DNA from: MGNI01 sp964353875
GTDB taxonomy: Bacteria; Chloroflexota; Anaerolineae; Anaerolineales; E44-bin32
Reading direction: 5' to 3'
Assembly (NCBI GenBank): GCA_964353875.1
Contig: CAYGXU010000007.1
Span: 1 to 57,416 of the forward strand
DNA: 57,416 bases
The notes beneath the pieces were generated by a model. The model worked only from the letters and a program-made list of their open reading frames with translations. It was not told the DNA's origin and made no database searches. Positions 26,342 through 35,197 of the stretch are shown piece after piece. Position 1 is the stretch's first letter. Each line of letters begins with the position of its first letter. A program made the position numbers and the translations under genes.

Positions 26342-27304
26342 ATGGGGCGAATGTTTGGATATGGTGATATTCGACTTTTTGCAGGATCGGCTAGTCAGGA
26401 TTTGGCAAAGGAGATCAGCGATTATTTGGGTGTGCCATTAAGTGGATACGATCTGGTCGAGTTCCCCAATGAGAATTTGTTTATCCGCCTGCACGGCAGC
26501 GTCCGCGGTCAGGATGTGTTTCTGATTCAATCCATGTCTCCTCCGATTCATCGAAATATGATGGAAATGCTCATCATGATCGATTGTCTGAAACGGGACT
26601 CTGCCGGTCGTATTACAGCCGTCTTTCCCTATATGGCCTATGCACGATCGGACAAAAAAGACCAACCGAGAGTACCCATCTCTGCTCGTTTAGTGGCGGA
26701 TATGATCGAGGTGGCCGGCGCGGATCGTTATATCACCATCGATCTTCACGCCGGACAAATCCAGGGTTTCTTCTCCATCCCCGGGGATGTGTTAACCGCT
26801 TTTCACATGCTGAGTGATTACTTCCTGGAGAAGGAATTAGAGAACATCGTGGTTGCGACTGCCGACCTGGGTTTTGCTAAGAAAGGGCGGAATTTCGCGG
26901 CCAAACTTGGATTTCCTCTGGCTTTTGTTGAGAAGAGAAGGGTCGGAAATGAGCCCCGCGCCAAGGCGACCACCGTCATTGGTAATGTCTCTGGTAAGGA
27001 TGTCATCGTTGTCGATGATGAGGTTTTGACGGGTGGATCGCTTTGTGATGCAGCACGCATCGTACGCGAATATGGGGCAAGGGATGTTTACTTCTCCTTT
27101 ACACATGCAGTTATGGTTGCGTCCGCATATGAAACACTCTCTGCTGTCCAAGGAGTAAAAGAGATTGTCACCACGAATACGGTTCACATCCCTGCTGAGA
27201 AACGTTTGCCCAATATGACGATTCTTTCGGTGGCACCGTTGCTTTCTGAAGTGATCATCCGCGCGCATGAGGGTCGTTCTGTAGGTGAGTTGTTCAACGA
27301 GTGA
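26342..27304 (+). CDS. prs: ribose-phosphate pyrophosphokinase
   Basis: A 320-residue PRPP synthetase, supplying PRPP for nucleotide, His and Trp synthesis. Family signs are FPNENLFIRL near residue 40, the flexible-loop region YARSDKKDQPR at about 100, the signature DLHAGQIQGFF at about 138-148, and the PRPP motif VIVVDDEVLTGGS near 222-234. The arrangement matches class I enzymes, with some divergence from the usual ARQDRK sequence. The ATG at 26342 has AGGGAG upstream; another ATG nine bases later is possible. It provides the co-substrate for the phosphoribosyltransferase elsewhere in this window. Confidence 0.93.
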   Translation: MGRMFGYGDIRLFAGSASQDLAKEISDYLGVPLSGYDLVEFPNENLFIRLHGSVRGQDVFLIQSMSPPIHRNMMEMLIMIDCLKRDSAGRITAVFPYMAYARSDKKDQPRVPISARLVADMIEVAGADRYITIDLHAGQIQGFFSIPGDVLTAFHMLSDYFLEKELENIVVATADLGFAKKGRNFAAKLGFPLAFVEKRRVGNEPRAKATTVIGNVSGKDVIVVDDEVLTGGSLCDAARIVREYGARDVYFSFTHAVMVASAYETLSAVQGVKEIVTTNTVHIPAEKRLPNMTILSVAPLLSEVIIRAHEGRSVGELFNE

Positions 27305-27456
27305 TGCTTGGGAAAATATCTGAGATTGAATTGTATCTGAAGGGAAATCGCTGACCAATTCTTTGTCAACCATTTTCGACCAGAGTTTCGGTGCTCATTG
27401 GCGGCTGTTGAGAAGAATTGCTTAATTGCCTCTTGAGCGAAGGCGGTTCTACACTC

Positions 27457-27693
27457 TTAGTAAAACGCTGGAAAGGATTCAGGCATCGGGAGATAGGATC
27501 TCCATAAGGTTGATGGCTCAAAAATACACAACAACTCAATCAACATTAGAAGCAGGTCAAGAACCGGCAGGGCTCCCATACCCGCCAGCCAAAAAGGCAC
27601 ATATTGGGAAGCAGAGGAGACTTTCCCGCTGACGGATTTGGATGAGGTGTGATTCACCAGGTAACTTGGAATCACTACCAGGATGATGCTCAC
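27457..27693 (-). CDS. small putative membrane protein, coupled to the HExxH protein
   Basis: Seventy-eight residues with a GTG start that overlaps the preceding stop by four bases (GTGA), a layout typical of translational coupling. The first 12 residues and the stretch around 33-57 (PFWLAGMGALPVLDLLLML) are hydrophobic, consistent with one or two membrane passes. No family is recognised. The coupling and composition argue for a real gene, the short length and absence of a recognisable motif against it. Confidence 0.4.
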   Translation of the reverse strand: MSIILVVIPSYLVNHTSSKSVSGKVSSASQYVPFWLAGMGALPVLDLLLMLIELLCIFEPSTLWRSYLPMPESFPAFY

Positions 27694-28223
27694 GGTTCAT
27701 TCACCTGGAATTGGTCAATGAAAGGCCTCCAGGCGGAGGATTCCTCTCCCTGTTTGAATAGGAGATAGAAATCGCGTGCGATGTCTGCTTGTTGTTCGGG
27801 ATTGAAATCGAAAAGCGTTTTGCCTGTTTCGAAAGCCTGCAATAGTCCTGACTCCCCTCCATAGTCATAGGATTTAGCTCCGTACTTAAGTTGAACAACA
27901 AGGGCATCGTAGAGGTAGCGAATCCCGAACTGCTGATATTGCCAAACATGGGTAAGCTCATGGATAAACCAGGCCATATCACCGAAATCATGATTTACAA
28001 GATCGTTGTTCCTGGTTTTGAGGATTACTGGGAAGAGCACACGATTTCCAAGTGTAATGGCATTGTTCTTAGGCGGAGGCTGCTTCTGCATCCATGAGCC
28101 AGCTTTGGCCACCCAATTGGGCAATTTTGCTGTCTCATAGATCCAAACTCGGTCATATTGGATACTCTCGATGAAAACCTGTTTGGCTTCCTCGATTTCG
28201 ATCTCAGTCATTCGTCGGCGCAC
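27690..28223 (-). CDS. HExxH-type putative metallopeptidase
   Basis: A protein of about 177 residues with a zinc-binding HELTHVWQYQ motif near residue 93, in the form seen in zincin-like domains of the DUF4157 kind. There is no signal peptide. The start is set at GTG 28223 because GGAGG stands six bases before it; the next ATG (28211) is too far from that site. Downstream of the motif the protein is aromatic-rich and the third metal ligand cannot be named with certainty. It may be a protease or an inactive zincin. It is followed by a coupled small membrane protein and divergent from the YihY gene. Confidence 0.6.
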   Translation of the reverse strand: MRRRMTEIEIEEAKQVFIESIQYDRVWIYETAKLPNWVAKAGSWMQKQPPPKNNAITLGNRVLFPVILKTRNNDLVNHDFGDMAWFIHELTHVWQYQQFGIRYLYDALVVQLKYGAKSYDYGGESGLLQAFETGKTLFDFNPEQQADIARDFYLLFKQGEESSAWRPFIDQFQVNEP

Positions 28224-28443
28224 TTTCGACCTCCAGAACAAACAGGATATTGGATTTATGGTTCATACTGCTGGTTAATTCGTTTTCATTCGCATGCTTT
28301 TTCATCTTAAAGAGCTTTCTGGGTCAGAGTATAATCGAGAAAATGCAAACAGCCCCTCGGCAGATGGAGAAACACTTTATTCGGAAGGGGATGCAGAAGG
28401 CTATCTGTTGGCGAAAGTCGGTCTGTTCCATAGGGAGGGAATT

Positions 28444-29331
28444 GTGCGTTCACCATCACGGCTCCAACCCAAAAGTCCATCCCTCCAGAAGGCTATAAAA
28501 ATTATCCAGGGTGTGATCCGAAAGTTGGATAAGGATGAAGCTGGTGTTCGCGCATCGGCATTGGCATATTATGGACTCCTCTCCTTATTTCCTTTGCTTC
28601 TTTTCTTGATTTTTCTTGCCAGCCAGTTTCTAGAATCAAGCAGTGCGAGACACTCGCTCAACAATTACCTTTCAGAAGTTTTGCCCACAGCGACAGATAC
28701 GGTTCAACAGGTCATCGATCAAACGCTTGAGGCCCGAGGTTCGATCGGTCTGATCGGTGGAATTGGGCTGCTGTGGAGCGCTTCTGCCCTCTTCAATGCT
28801 TTATCGACCTCCTTTAATGTAATTTGGGAGGCCAAACCAAGATCTTTCTGGCGGCGTCGTCTCTTGGCCGTAGTTTCAGTGCTGACTATTGGCGTTTTGT
28901 TCATCCTTTCGGTGGCTTTCAGCGCTTTGGCGGTGATCAAACTACCCGGTGAGGGGACAACTCTGTGGCGATGGATCGACTTTAGCCTTGGGCTGGTTAT
29001 CACCATCCTGTTGTTCTGGGTGCTTTTCCATGGCATCCCCAACACAACCGTGAATGCGAAAGCCTCCCTTAGCGCAGCAGTCTTTGCCGGGATCTTATGG
29101 CAAGCGGCGAAAAGCATCTTTGCCTGGTATCTCGCCTCCGGTTTTTCGAATTATGGCGCGGTCTATGGTTCGTTAGCTTCAGTCATTGCGCTGATTCTCT
29201 GGACTTATCTAAGTGCTTTCATCCTGTTCCTCGGTGCTGAATTTGGCGCCAGCCTTCAACGTGAGCTATGGCCGAATACGAGGAAGAAGAATCGACAAAA
29301 CAGAACCGCGCCCCGCACTTCGTCCAGCTGA
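28444..29331 (+). CDS. YihY/BrkB family inner-membrane protein
   Basis: An integral membrane protein of about 295 residues with six hydrophobic helices. Family marks are ALAYYGLLSLFPLLLFLIFL in the first helix, GGIGLLWSASALFNALS, and NYGAVYGSLASVIALILWTY near the end. A GTG at 28444 preceded by GGGAGGG gives the usual length; the longer in-frame extension upstream is low in protein-like character. The family was once called ribonuclease BN by mistake; members are membrane proteins of uncertain, possibly lipid-related, transport function. The C-terminus is basic and cytoplasmic. Confidence 0.88.
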   Translation: MRSPSRLQPKSPSLQKAIKIIQGVIRKLDKDEAGVRASALAYYGLLSLFPLLLFLIFLASQFLESSSARHSLNNYLSEVLPTATDTVQQVIDQTLEARGSIGLIGGIGLLWSASALFNALSTSFNVIWEAKPRSFWRRRLLAVVSVLTIGVLFILSVAFSALAVIKLPGEGTTLWRWIDFSLGLVITILLFWVLFHGIPNTTVNAKASLSAAVFAGILWQAAKSIFAWYLASGFSNYGAVYGSLASVIALILWTYLSAFILFLGAEFGASLQRELWPNTRKKNRQNRTAPRTSSS

Positions 29332-29490
29332 ATTGGATGGATGAGACTGTTTGAAAGATGTTCGTAATGATTCAACTCTGAGGGGATGATTGAAGCGGAT
29401 CTCCTTTCTGCTATGCTTGCCAACCTGTTTATAAAAAGTAGCCGCTACAATGAAATAATTAGTTGGCAGGGCTTTTACGTCCGGTTGGTC

Positions 29491-29518
29491 GGCGGCGTGG
29501 ATGCCGCCTCGCTTTTTA
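29491..29518 (+). terminator. terminator downstream of the YihY gene
   Basis: GGCGGC pairs with GCCGCC around GTGGAT, followed by TCGCTTTTTATG. It lies about 160 bases after the YihY stop and before the convergent ABC operon. Confidence 0.6.
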
Positions 29519-29577
29519 TGAGGGGTCTAGTATTCATTCTGTCAGAAGCGGATTAACAGAGTGATAAAGCTCTCTCT

Positions 29578-30378
29578 TCACATGACTTCAAGTGTGCCGC
29601 GTTGCTTGGCCTGGAATTCAAACCAGCGGAAAAGCAGGTAGCCACTGAGGATATAAATCAATCCCACCAGTAGCTCGCCGTTCAAAAGAGAAGCGACGTT
29701 CTTTAGGCTTTCCCCGGCTATGATGGCTCTGGCGGCAGCGATGCCGCGCGTCATGGGCAGGGCGTAGGATAGGGGCTGCATCCATAGGGGCAGCGAGGAG
29801 ACCGGGATATTGACTCCCGCGAAGACGAGCAACAGGAAGTAAACCGTGTTGTTGATGAACATCACATTGCGTGTGATCAGACTCATGCAACCCAGGAGCA
29901 ACCCCATTCCTGAAGTGCTGAAAGTGGTAATGAAAATGGTGAGCGCCAGGGCACCAGGATCCGTTTTTGATAGGTCCAAACGCAGCAGCAGTGCTCCCCA
30001 TGTGAGTCCGATGACGATCCCGAACATGCCATCAATCACATGCATGAACGCTCTGCCCACAAAGAGTGCCAGGCGATTAGCGGGAGTTGCGAATAAATAC
30101 GCCAAAGTCCCTTCCCATCGATCGCCGCTGATGCTGAACGTGACACCATAGATGCCGCTCAACGCCGCCACCTGAATCGCGTTGCCGATGATATAAAAGT
30201 GAGCATTTTCGCGCCCTGTGGCATACATCCCCAGCAAGGTGAAGAAGAGGATTTGGAAAAGGGGTGAGATGACTTTGGTGGCAAGGTAAGTCATGGGACG
30301 GAGCCAGTGAAAAAGGGCAATATAGGAGAGCAAGGCGCCATGAAAAAAGAGACGGATATTGCTCAGAATTCTTTTCAT
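29578..30378 (-). CDS. ABC-2 type exporter permease (third gene of ABC operon 1)
   Basis: A 266-residue membrane protein with six hydrophobic helices, in the ABC-2 family of export permeases. An early cytoplasmic region, RWEGTLAYLFATPANR, is the conserved loop of the family, corresponding to RWTGTLEFLVAQPTP in the next permease. The two permeases of this operon are paralogues and probably form a heterodimeric channel with the shared ATPase. The ATG has AGGAG upstream, 14 bases after the second gene. Substrate unknown; antibiotic, lipid or polysaccharide export are all known for this family. Confidence 0.85.
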   Translation of the reverse strand: MKRILSNIRLFFHGALLSYIALFHWLRPMTYLATKVISPLFQILFFTLLGMYATGRENAHFYIIGNAIQVAALSGIYGVTFSISGDRWEGTLAYLFATPANRLALFVGRAFMHVIDGMFGIVIGLTWGALLLRLDLSKTDPGALALTIFITTFSTSGMGLLLGCMSLITRNVMFINNTVYFLLLVFAGVNIPVSSLPLWMQPLSYALPMTRGIAAARAIIAGESLKNVASLLNGELLVGLIYILSGYLLFRWFEFQAKQRGTLEVM

Positions 30379-30392
30379 ACCCAGCTCTCCTC

Positions 30393-31190
30393 TTATTGAC
30401 CGATCAGTGTGGCATCCATGCGCGCCTTACGTAGCATCACTCGAAACAGCTTTCTCGAAATCAACAAGTAGATGACCCCGAAGAGGATCATCAACATCCA
30501 GCAGAGTGCGATCTCGGGAAAGGGCGCATTTCCGCTGGAGGCGCCATGCAAAGCACGTGCAGTCCAATAGGGTGAAAGGAGATAACTGAGGGGCGTCGTC
30601 CAACCTGGGAGCAATGCGATTGGGAATAGGAAACCGCAGAGAATATAAATAGGATATTCCATCGAATTTTGCCAGCGCTGTACGCTTGGGTTCATCACGA
30701 ATACCGGTGCGATCGCCAGACCGAAGCATACGAATGAAATCACTCCCAAAACTATGGAGACAGCAAAGTAGAAGGGGTGAGTGATTTTTAGCGGCAGGCT
30801 GAAAATCAGGGCAGCAAGTAAATAGCTGGCGAACATCGAGAGGAGAGACTGCAGTACACTGGCAAGGTTCTTCCCGAAGATGATCACCTGGATCGGAGTC
30901 GGTTGGGCAACAAGAAATTCTAAAGTGCCTGTCCAACGTTCTTCCGTGATGCTGTTACCGCTCATGAACACTAAGTTGGTCCACAGACCAGTCATCCCAC
31001 TTCCGACAACGACGAAGATGCCGTAATCCCCACCGCGCTCCTTCAGCATCCATATGCCAAGGATGGCGATGATCAGCGGTTGCACCAGGATCCCGAAAAG
31101 TACGAAGGAATCGGTGAAGCTTTGCTTAATCGTCAATTCGAAAGCCGCAAACACGACTCGTGTAGTTTCCTTGGTTCGTTGCCAAATCAT
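30393..31190 (-). CDS. ABC-2 type exporter permease (second gene of ABC operon 1)
   Basis: A 265-residue permease with six hydrophobic helices. It carries the same loop (ERWTGTLEFLVAQPTPIQV) as its partner and the late VNP-type segment after helix 4. The start overlaps the ATPase stop by four bases (ATGA), so it is translationally coupled. The N-terminus is an amphipathic cytoplasmic helix, as in DrrB-like permeases. Confidence 0.85.
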   Translation of the reverse strand: MIWQRTKETTRVVFAAFELTIKQSFTDSFVLFGILVQPLIIAILGIWMLKERGGDYGIFVVVGSGMTGLWTNLVFMSGNSITEERWTGTLEFLVAQPTPIQVIIFGKNLASVLQSLLSMFASYLLAALIFSLPLKITHPFYFAVSIVLGVISFVCFGLAIAPVFVMNPSVQRWQNSMEYPIYILCGFLFPIALLPGWTTPLSYLLSPYWTARALHGASSGNAPFPEIALCWMLMILFGVIYLLISRKLFRVMLRKARMDATLIGQ

Positions 31191-32158
31191 ATTTCAGCTC
31201 CAACCAGGCGGATATAGGCATCTTCCAGGGTGGGTTCATGCACCGAGACGCGTCCCACACGGATCCCTTCCAAAGCCGAGAGCAGGTCGGGGACGATCTC
31301 CGACCCGCGCGCAGAATGGACACGCAAAACCTGTTTCTGATCGCGGTTCTCCACCGAAACGAGATCGACGAATGGGAAGGCCCGCAGACGCTCTAAGGTA
31401 TCCGGGGGCACACCGTAAACCTCCAGCTCAATCACCGAAAGATCTTGAACATGGCCTTTTAATGCTTCGGGAGTGTCAAGAGCGATGATTTTGCCATGGT
31501 TGATCACGGCGATGCGCTCACAGAGCGAATCCGCCTCAAACATGTAATGTGTGGTGAGCAGGATAGTTTTCTTTTCGGCTTGCAGGTTGCGGATCACCTG
31601 CCGCGTCTCGCGTGCGCCTACTGGGTCAAGGCCGATCGTGGGTTCGTCAAGGAAAAGCACCTCGGGATCATGAATGAGAGTCCTGGCGATATGCAGCCGT
31701 TGTTTCATACCGCGCGAATAGCCCTCCACCTTCTCTTTACCACGGTCGGATAGGCCTACCAATTCCAACAGGTAGGGGATCCGCTTTTTCGTAATTTCGG
31801 GTTCAACATGATATAAGGTGGCGAAATATCGCAAGTTGTCTACACCGGAGAGTCGCCAATAGAGTCCTCTTTCGCCGCCGAAGATGAAACCGATCCGCGC
31901 TCGGATTTCATCCGCATCTTTGACGATGTCTTTGTCGAAGATGCGAGCTGTGCCAGAAGTCGGGATGAGGAGCGTTGTAAGCATCTTTACGGTAGTGGTT
32001 TTCCCAGCGCCATTAGGGCCCAGCAGTCCGAAGAGTTCACCGGAGTTCACCTCAAATGAGATATCCTCCACCGCGACCACTTCCTTGATCTTGCGTCGGA
32101 TGACCCCGATGCTGGCTTTATACACTCTTCGAAGGCGTTCCACTTCAATAGCGGACAT
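31187..32158 (-). CDS. ABC transporter ATP-binding protein (first gene of ABC operon 1)
   Basis: A 323-residue DrrA/NatA-like ATPase. Walker A GPNGAGKTT is near residue 47. The signature is SRGMKQRLHIARTL, Walker B is VLFLDEPTIGLDP, and the H loop is TTHYM. About 80 extra C-terminal residues form the regulatory domain of exporters of this class. The ATG is not preceded by a strong ribosome binding site. It energises the two permeases downstream. Compared with the ATPase of the second operon the two differ widely, so the neighbouring systems are not recent copies. Confidence 0.9.
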   Translation of the reverse strand: MSAIEVERLRRVYKASIGVIRRKIKEVVAVEDISFEVNSGELFGLLGPNGAGKTTTVKMLTTLLIPTSGTARIFDKDIVKDADEIRARIGFIFGGERGLYWRLSGVDNLRYFATLYHVEPEITKKRIPYLLELVGLSDRGKEKVEGYSRGMKQRLHIARTLIHDPEVLFLDEPTIGLDPVGARETRQVIRNLQAEKKTILLTTHYMFEADSLCERIAVINHGKIIALDTPEALKGHVQDLSVIELEVYGVPPDTLERLRAFPFVDLVSVENRDQKQVLRVHSARGSEIVPDLLSALEGIRVGRVSVHEPTLEDAYIRLVGAEI

Positions 32159-32714
32159 GCGACCTCTTTCCCTTCAAGCTGTACATCGTTAACCGGAATT
32201 TGCACTCTAGTTTACCATCGCTTGATAAAATGGGTTCACAAGAACCGCCCAGCGTTCTATGGCCACTAAGAGCCAATACACACGGTGATTCAAGATGCGC
32301 TGCAGGATGAATCTCTCAAATTCCGACCGTTTTCTAAGTAATTCGATGGACTGAATGCGAACGAATCGGATGCAAGCCACCTTTGATTACCTGATCGATC
32401 TTATTAAAAGTTGATCTTGATCCGATATTAATCCCGAGGCCGAAATCCACCATCTCATGGGCTAAGCCCTTAGAAGAGCAGGTCCAGAATGCCCATTCAA
32501 GTATACAAGGAGGGCGTTATAAACGAACGGGAGGGAAAAAGACGATGTGACCTGAGCATCTTTCCAGAGCCAGGCTGGAAATTACCTTCTCTTCTGGCAA
32601 GTTCCTTTCTCTCCTCGGTTGAGGTCGTCAACGCAAACCCCGGATTTTTGCCCGATATTCTAAGAAGAGCAAATATTAGGAAGGATAATCTAATAATAAT
32701 CCCTGTCCCTTCCA
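32159..32714 (-). other. 556-base gap between the two ABC operons
   Basis: No gene is supported. It should contain the promoter of ABC operon 1 and the end of ABC operon 2, but no clear promoter or terminator stood out. Confidence 0.4.
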
Positions 32715-33959
32715 TCATTCATTCCCACCTGGTTTCCCTAAGAGAGTATTCATGACACGGCGCAGAGAAAGGCTGGTCGATGAGAGCAAGGCATCCGCTT
32801 GAAACGCGCGCGCTGAGAGAAGGACGATGAAGTAGGTAGTGATAACCAGGCCGAGGAGGCTAAGCACAGGTTGCCATGCTGGCAGATCTAGTACGGTCAT
32901 CCTAGTGACCATCGCGACCGGCGAGGTAAGGGGGAAGAGGCTGAAAAAAGTGGCCAAGGAACCATTAGGGGCTTCTGCGAAGATCGAGTTCAATATTATG
33001 GGGAAGAAGAGAGGAAAGGTGGCGATAAACGAGAATTGAGCACCTTCCCGGGCGGTAGGTGCGAGAGCGCCAATGGCTCCTAATAATGAAGCATATAAAA
33101 GATAGCCTAAGAGGAAAAAGGCCACAGTCCAAAGGATCATCTCCGAGTCGAGGGAGAGGAAGGCGTTAGAAAGGCCTCCGCTAAGCTGACTCAACGCAAA
33201 ATATCCACCAGTAAACCAGATGATCATCTGAAGGACTCCCACGGCTCCTAAACCTATTAGTTTGCCGAACATTAACTCGCGTGGTCGCAGACTGAGCAGG
33301 AGCACTTCCATTGTGCGATTCTCCTTCTCCTTGGTGACACTTGTCAGCATGAGGTTGCCGGTTAATGTAATCAACATGAAGAAGATAAAAACGGTGACGA
33401 ATGGAAGCATAAAAGGAGGTGCCCCTACTTCGCTCGCCTCTGAGTTTGGTTGTGCAGGAGCCAAGCGTTGTGCTGACAACTGTGATGTTGGTGATTGCAA
33501 GATTTTTATCAGCCGCAGGTCTCCCAGCAGGTTGAAATTGATGACATATTCGATCAAGCTATTGGTTTGGATGTTTTGAAGCGGGGAAAATTCATTGACA
33601 ACCAAGATGATTTCGGTGGAGGTCAGAAAATCCTGCGGGATGAGATAATACTGGTCGATTTTTCCCGCTAGAAGCGCTTCTTGAGCAGCCTTCTCTTCGG
33701 GAAAGGCTTCGAAATTTCTCTTGGAAACGCCTGTAGGAAGCTCAATGATAATTCCGGCACGATCGATGTATCCACTATGAATCGTGCGAGCAAGGCTGGA
33801 AATGTCGGGTGTTGCGCTAAATGATCGTTCTGAAAGAGCGGACGATCCGACGGATAGTCCAAGCACCAGAGCCGGGAATAGAAAAGTCATCACCCAATAT
33901 GAACGCTTCTTAAGAGTGGTAAGGATTTCATGTTGAATGACTAGAAAAACATTACGCAT
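32715..33959 (-). CDS. ABC-2 type permease, NatB-like (third gene of ABC operon 2)
   Basis: A 414-residue membrane protein of the NatB/ABC-2 type. One N-terminal membrane helix (about 22-45) is followed by a roughly 150-residue extracytoplasmic domain, then five to six helices. The loop TSVTKEKENRTMEVLLLSLRP is the family hallmark and recurs in its neighbour as ADEKENRTIEIMATSIKP. NatA/NatB systems extrude sodium, and other members export lipids or peptides. It starts two bases after the preceding stop. Confidence 0.88.
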   Translation of the reverse strand: MRNVFLVIQHEILTTLKKRSYWVMTFLFPALVLGLSVGSSALSERSFSATPDISSLARTIHSGYIDRAGIIIELPTGVSKRNFEAFPEEKAAQEALLAGKIDQYYLIPQDFLTSTEIILVVNEFSPLQNIQTNSLIEYVINFNLLGDLRLIKILQSPTSQLSAQRLAPAQPNSEASEVGAPPFMLPFVTVFIFFMLITLTGNLMLTSVTKEKENRTMEVLLLSLRPRELMFGKLIGLGAVGVLQMIIWFTGGYFALSQLSGGLSNAFLSLDSEMILWTVAFFLLGYLLYASLLGAIGALAPTAREGAQFSFIATFPLFFPIILNSIFAEAPNGSLATFFSLFPLTSPVAMVTRMTVLDLPAWQPVLSLLGLVITTYFIVLLSARAFQADALLSSTSLSLRRVMNTLLGKPGGNE

Positions 33960-33961
33960 GC

Positions 33962-35197
33962 TTACTCCCTTCGGTCATTTTCTATCGAGACAGCTCCTCG
34001 CCTTGATCGTAAAAGTTGGGTTAAAGAATGAAGTCCAAGCCTCTGACCGTAGCTCAGCATACCCAGCCGAAAGATTTTGGCGGATATCCACATGACGAGG
34101 CATGCGGTTGAAACCAGCATGATCCAACTGACCACCAACTGCCAAAAGGGCATCACGGTCAGGCCCCAGCGCATAACAATCGTCAAGAAGGAGGTGAGTG
34201 GGATCATGGAGAACGCCACCAAAAGAGGATTATTGGGATCCGAGAAGATCATCGGGCTGAGAAACCAGGGAAGCATGAAGGGCAGATTGATGATGCCAGC
34301 GATTTGTTGTCCCTGACTGAATTCGGTCACCATGCCCCCGATAGCGGTCATGATAGCGGAGATGAGTGCAAACGTGGGGAGGTAGAAAAGCAGAACGATC
34401 GAGATATAGCTCCAATCGAATTGGAGCAAGCGAAGCTCCTCGATAAAATTCGATGCCACATAAACTCCCACGACAAGCGTGAGTGACCATAGGATCAATT
34501 GACTGAGGGAGAGTGCGAACAAACCAACAGCTTTACCTGTGAGCAGTATTTCAGGTTTGATAGAGGTCGCCATGATCTCGATGGTGCGATTCTCTTTCTC
34601 GTCCGCTACTGCCTGAAGCATGAAACCTGATGAGGTCATCACCGAAACGAAGAGCAGCAACCCGGATAGAAAGGGCAAGAAAATATTAATGAAACCAGCG
34701 CCTGCGCTGACTTCCTTTTGATTATCTGCAGATCGGATGGTAAGTATAGGACCTTCTTCTATCAAATTCTTTACATCTTTCGGGTAACCGGAGAGGAGTT
34801 GGTTGCGGACAAAAACGTCGAACTGTGATAATGCCTCCTCTGGGTATTCATCCCAGTAGTATAGGCTCAGCGCTTGTGAAGTCAGATAATCCTCCTGGAT
34901 GACGACATATGCCTGGATCTTGCCTGCTTTCAGGTCAAAAAGGGCTCCTTCTTCCTGTGAATATGGGAGGATTTCGATCGCATCCTTGTCCTGAATGGCA
35001 GTCTGATTTTGTGCGACAATCCCGGCAAGATCGACATACCCTATCGGGCGACGATCGATCCCTGCTCGAATGGCGAAAATGCTTAGAGCAATGATCAACG
35101 CCAATCCCGCCGGGATGCCAAGTGTGGAAATTAGAAATGAGCGTTTACGGATACGGATCAGATATTCATGCTTGGCAATTAACCAGAATTCACGCAT
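33962..35197 (-). CDS. ABC-2 type permease, NatB-like (second gene of ABC operon 2)
   Basis: A 411-residue paralogue of the third gene with the same topology: N-terminal helix, long extracytoplasmic domain, then a membrane block. The hallmark is ADEKENRTIEIMATSIKP before the second membrane helix. The ATG overlaps the end of the ATPase gene by eight bases, a sign of coupling. Presence of two similar permeases implies a heterodimer with the shared ATPase. Confidence 0.88.
   Translation of the reverse strand: MREFWLIAKHEYLIRIRKRSFLISTLGIPAGLALIIALSIFAIRAGIDRRPIGYVDLAGIVAQNQTAIQDKDAIEILPYSQEEGALFDLKAGKIQAYVVIQEDYLTSQALSLYYWDEYPEEALSQFDVFVRNQLLSGYPKDVKNLIEEGPILTIRSADNQKEVSAGAGFINIFLPFLSGLLLFVSVMTSSGFMLQAVADEKENRTIEIMATSIKPEILLTGKAVGLFALSLSQLILWSLTLVVGVYVASNFIEELRLLQFDWSYISIVLLFYLPTFALISAIMTAIGGMVTEFSQGQQIAGIINLPFMLPWFLSPMIFSDPNNPLLVAFSMIPLTSFLTIVMRWGLTVMPFWQLVVSWIMLVSTACLVMWISAKIFRLGMLSYGQRLGLHSLTQLLRSRRGAVSIENDRRE

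Noticed and set aside
32489..32755. An 88-codon open frame on the plus strand between the two ABC operons
   Set aside because: No family, overlaps the 3' end of a clear permease gene, and composition is not protein-like.
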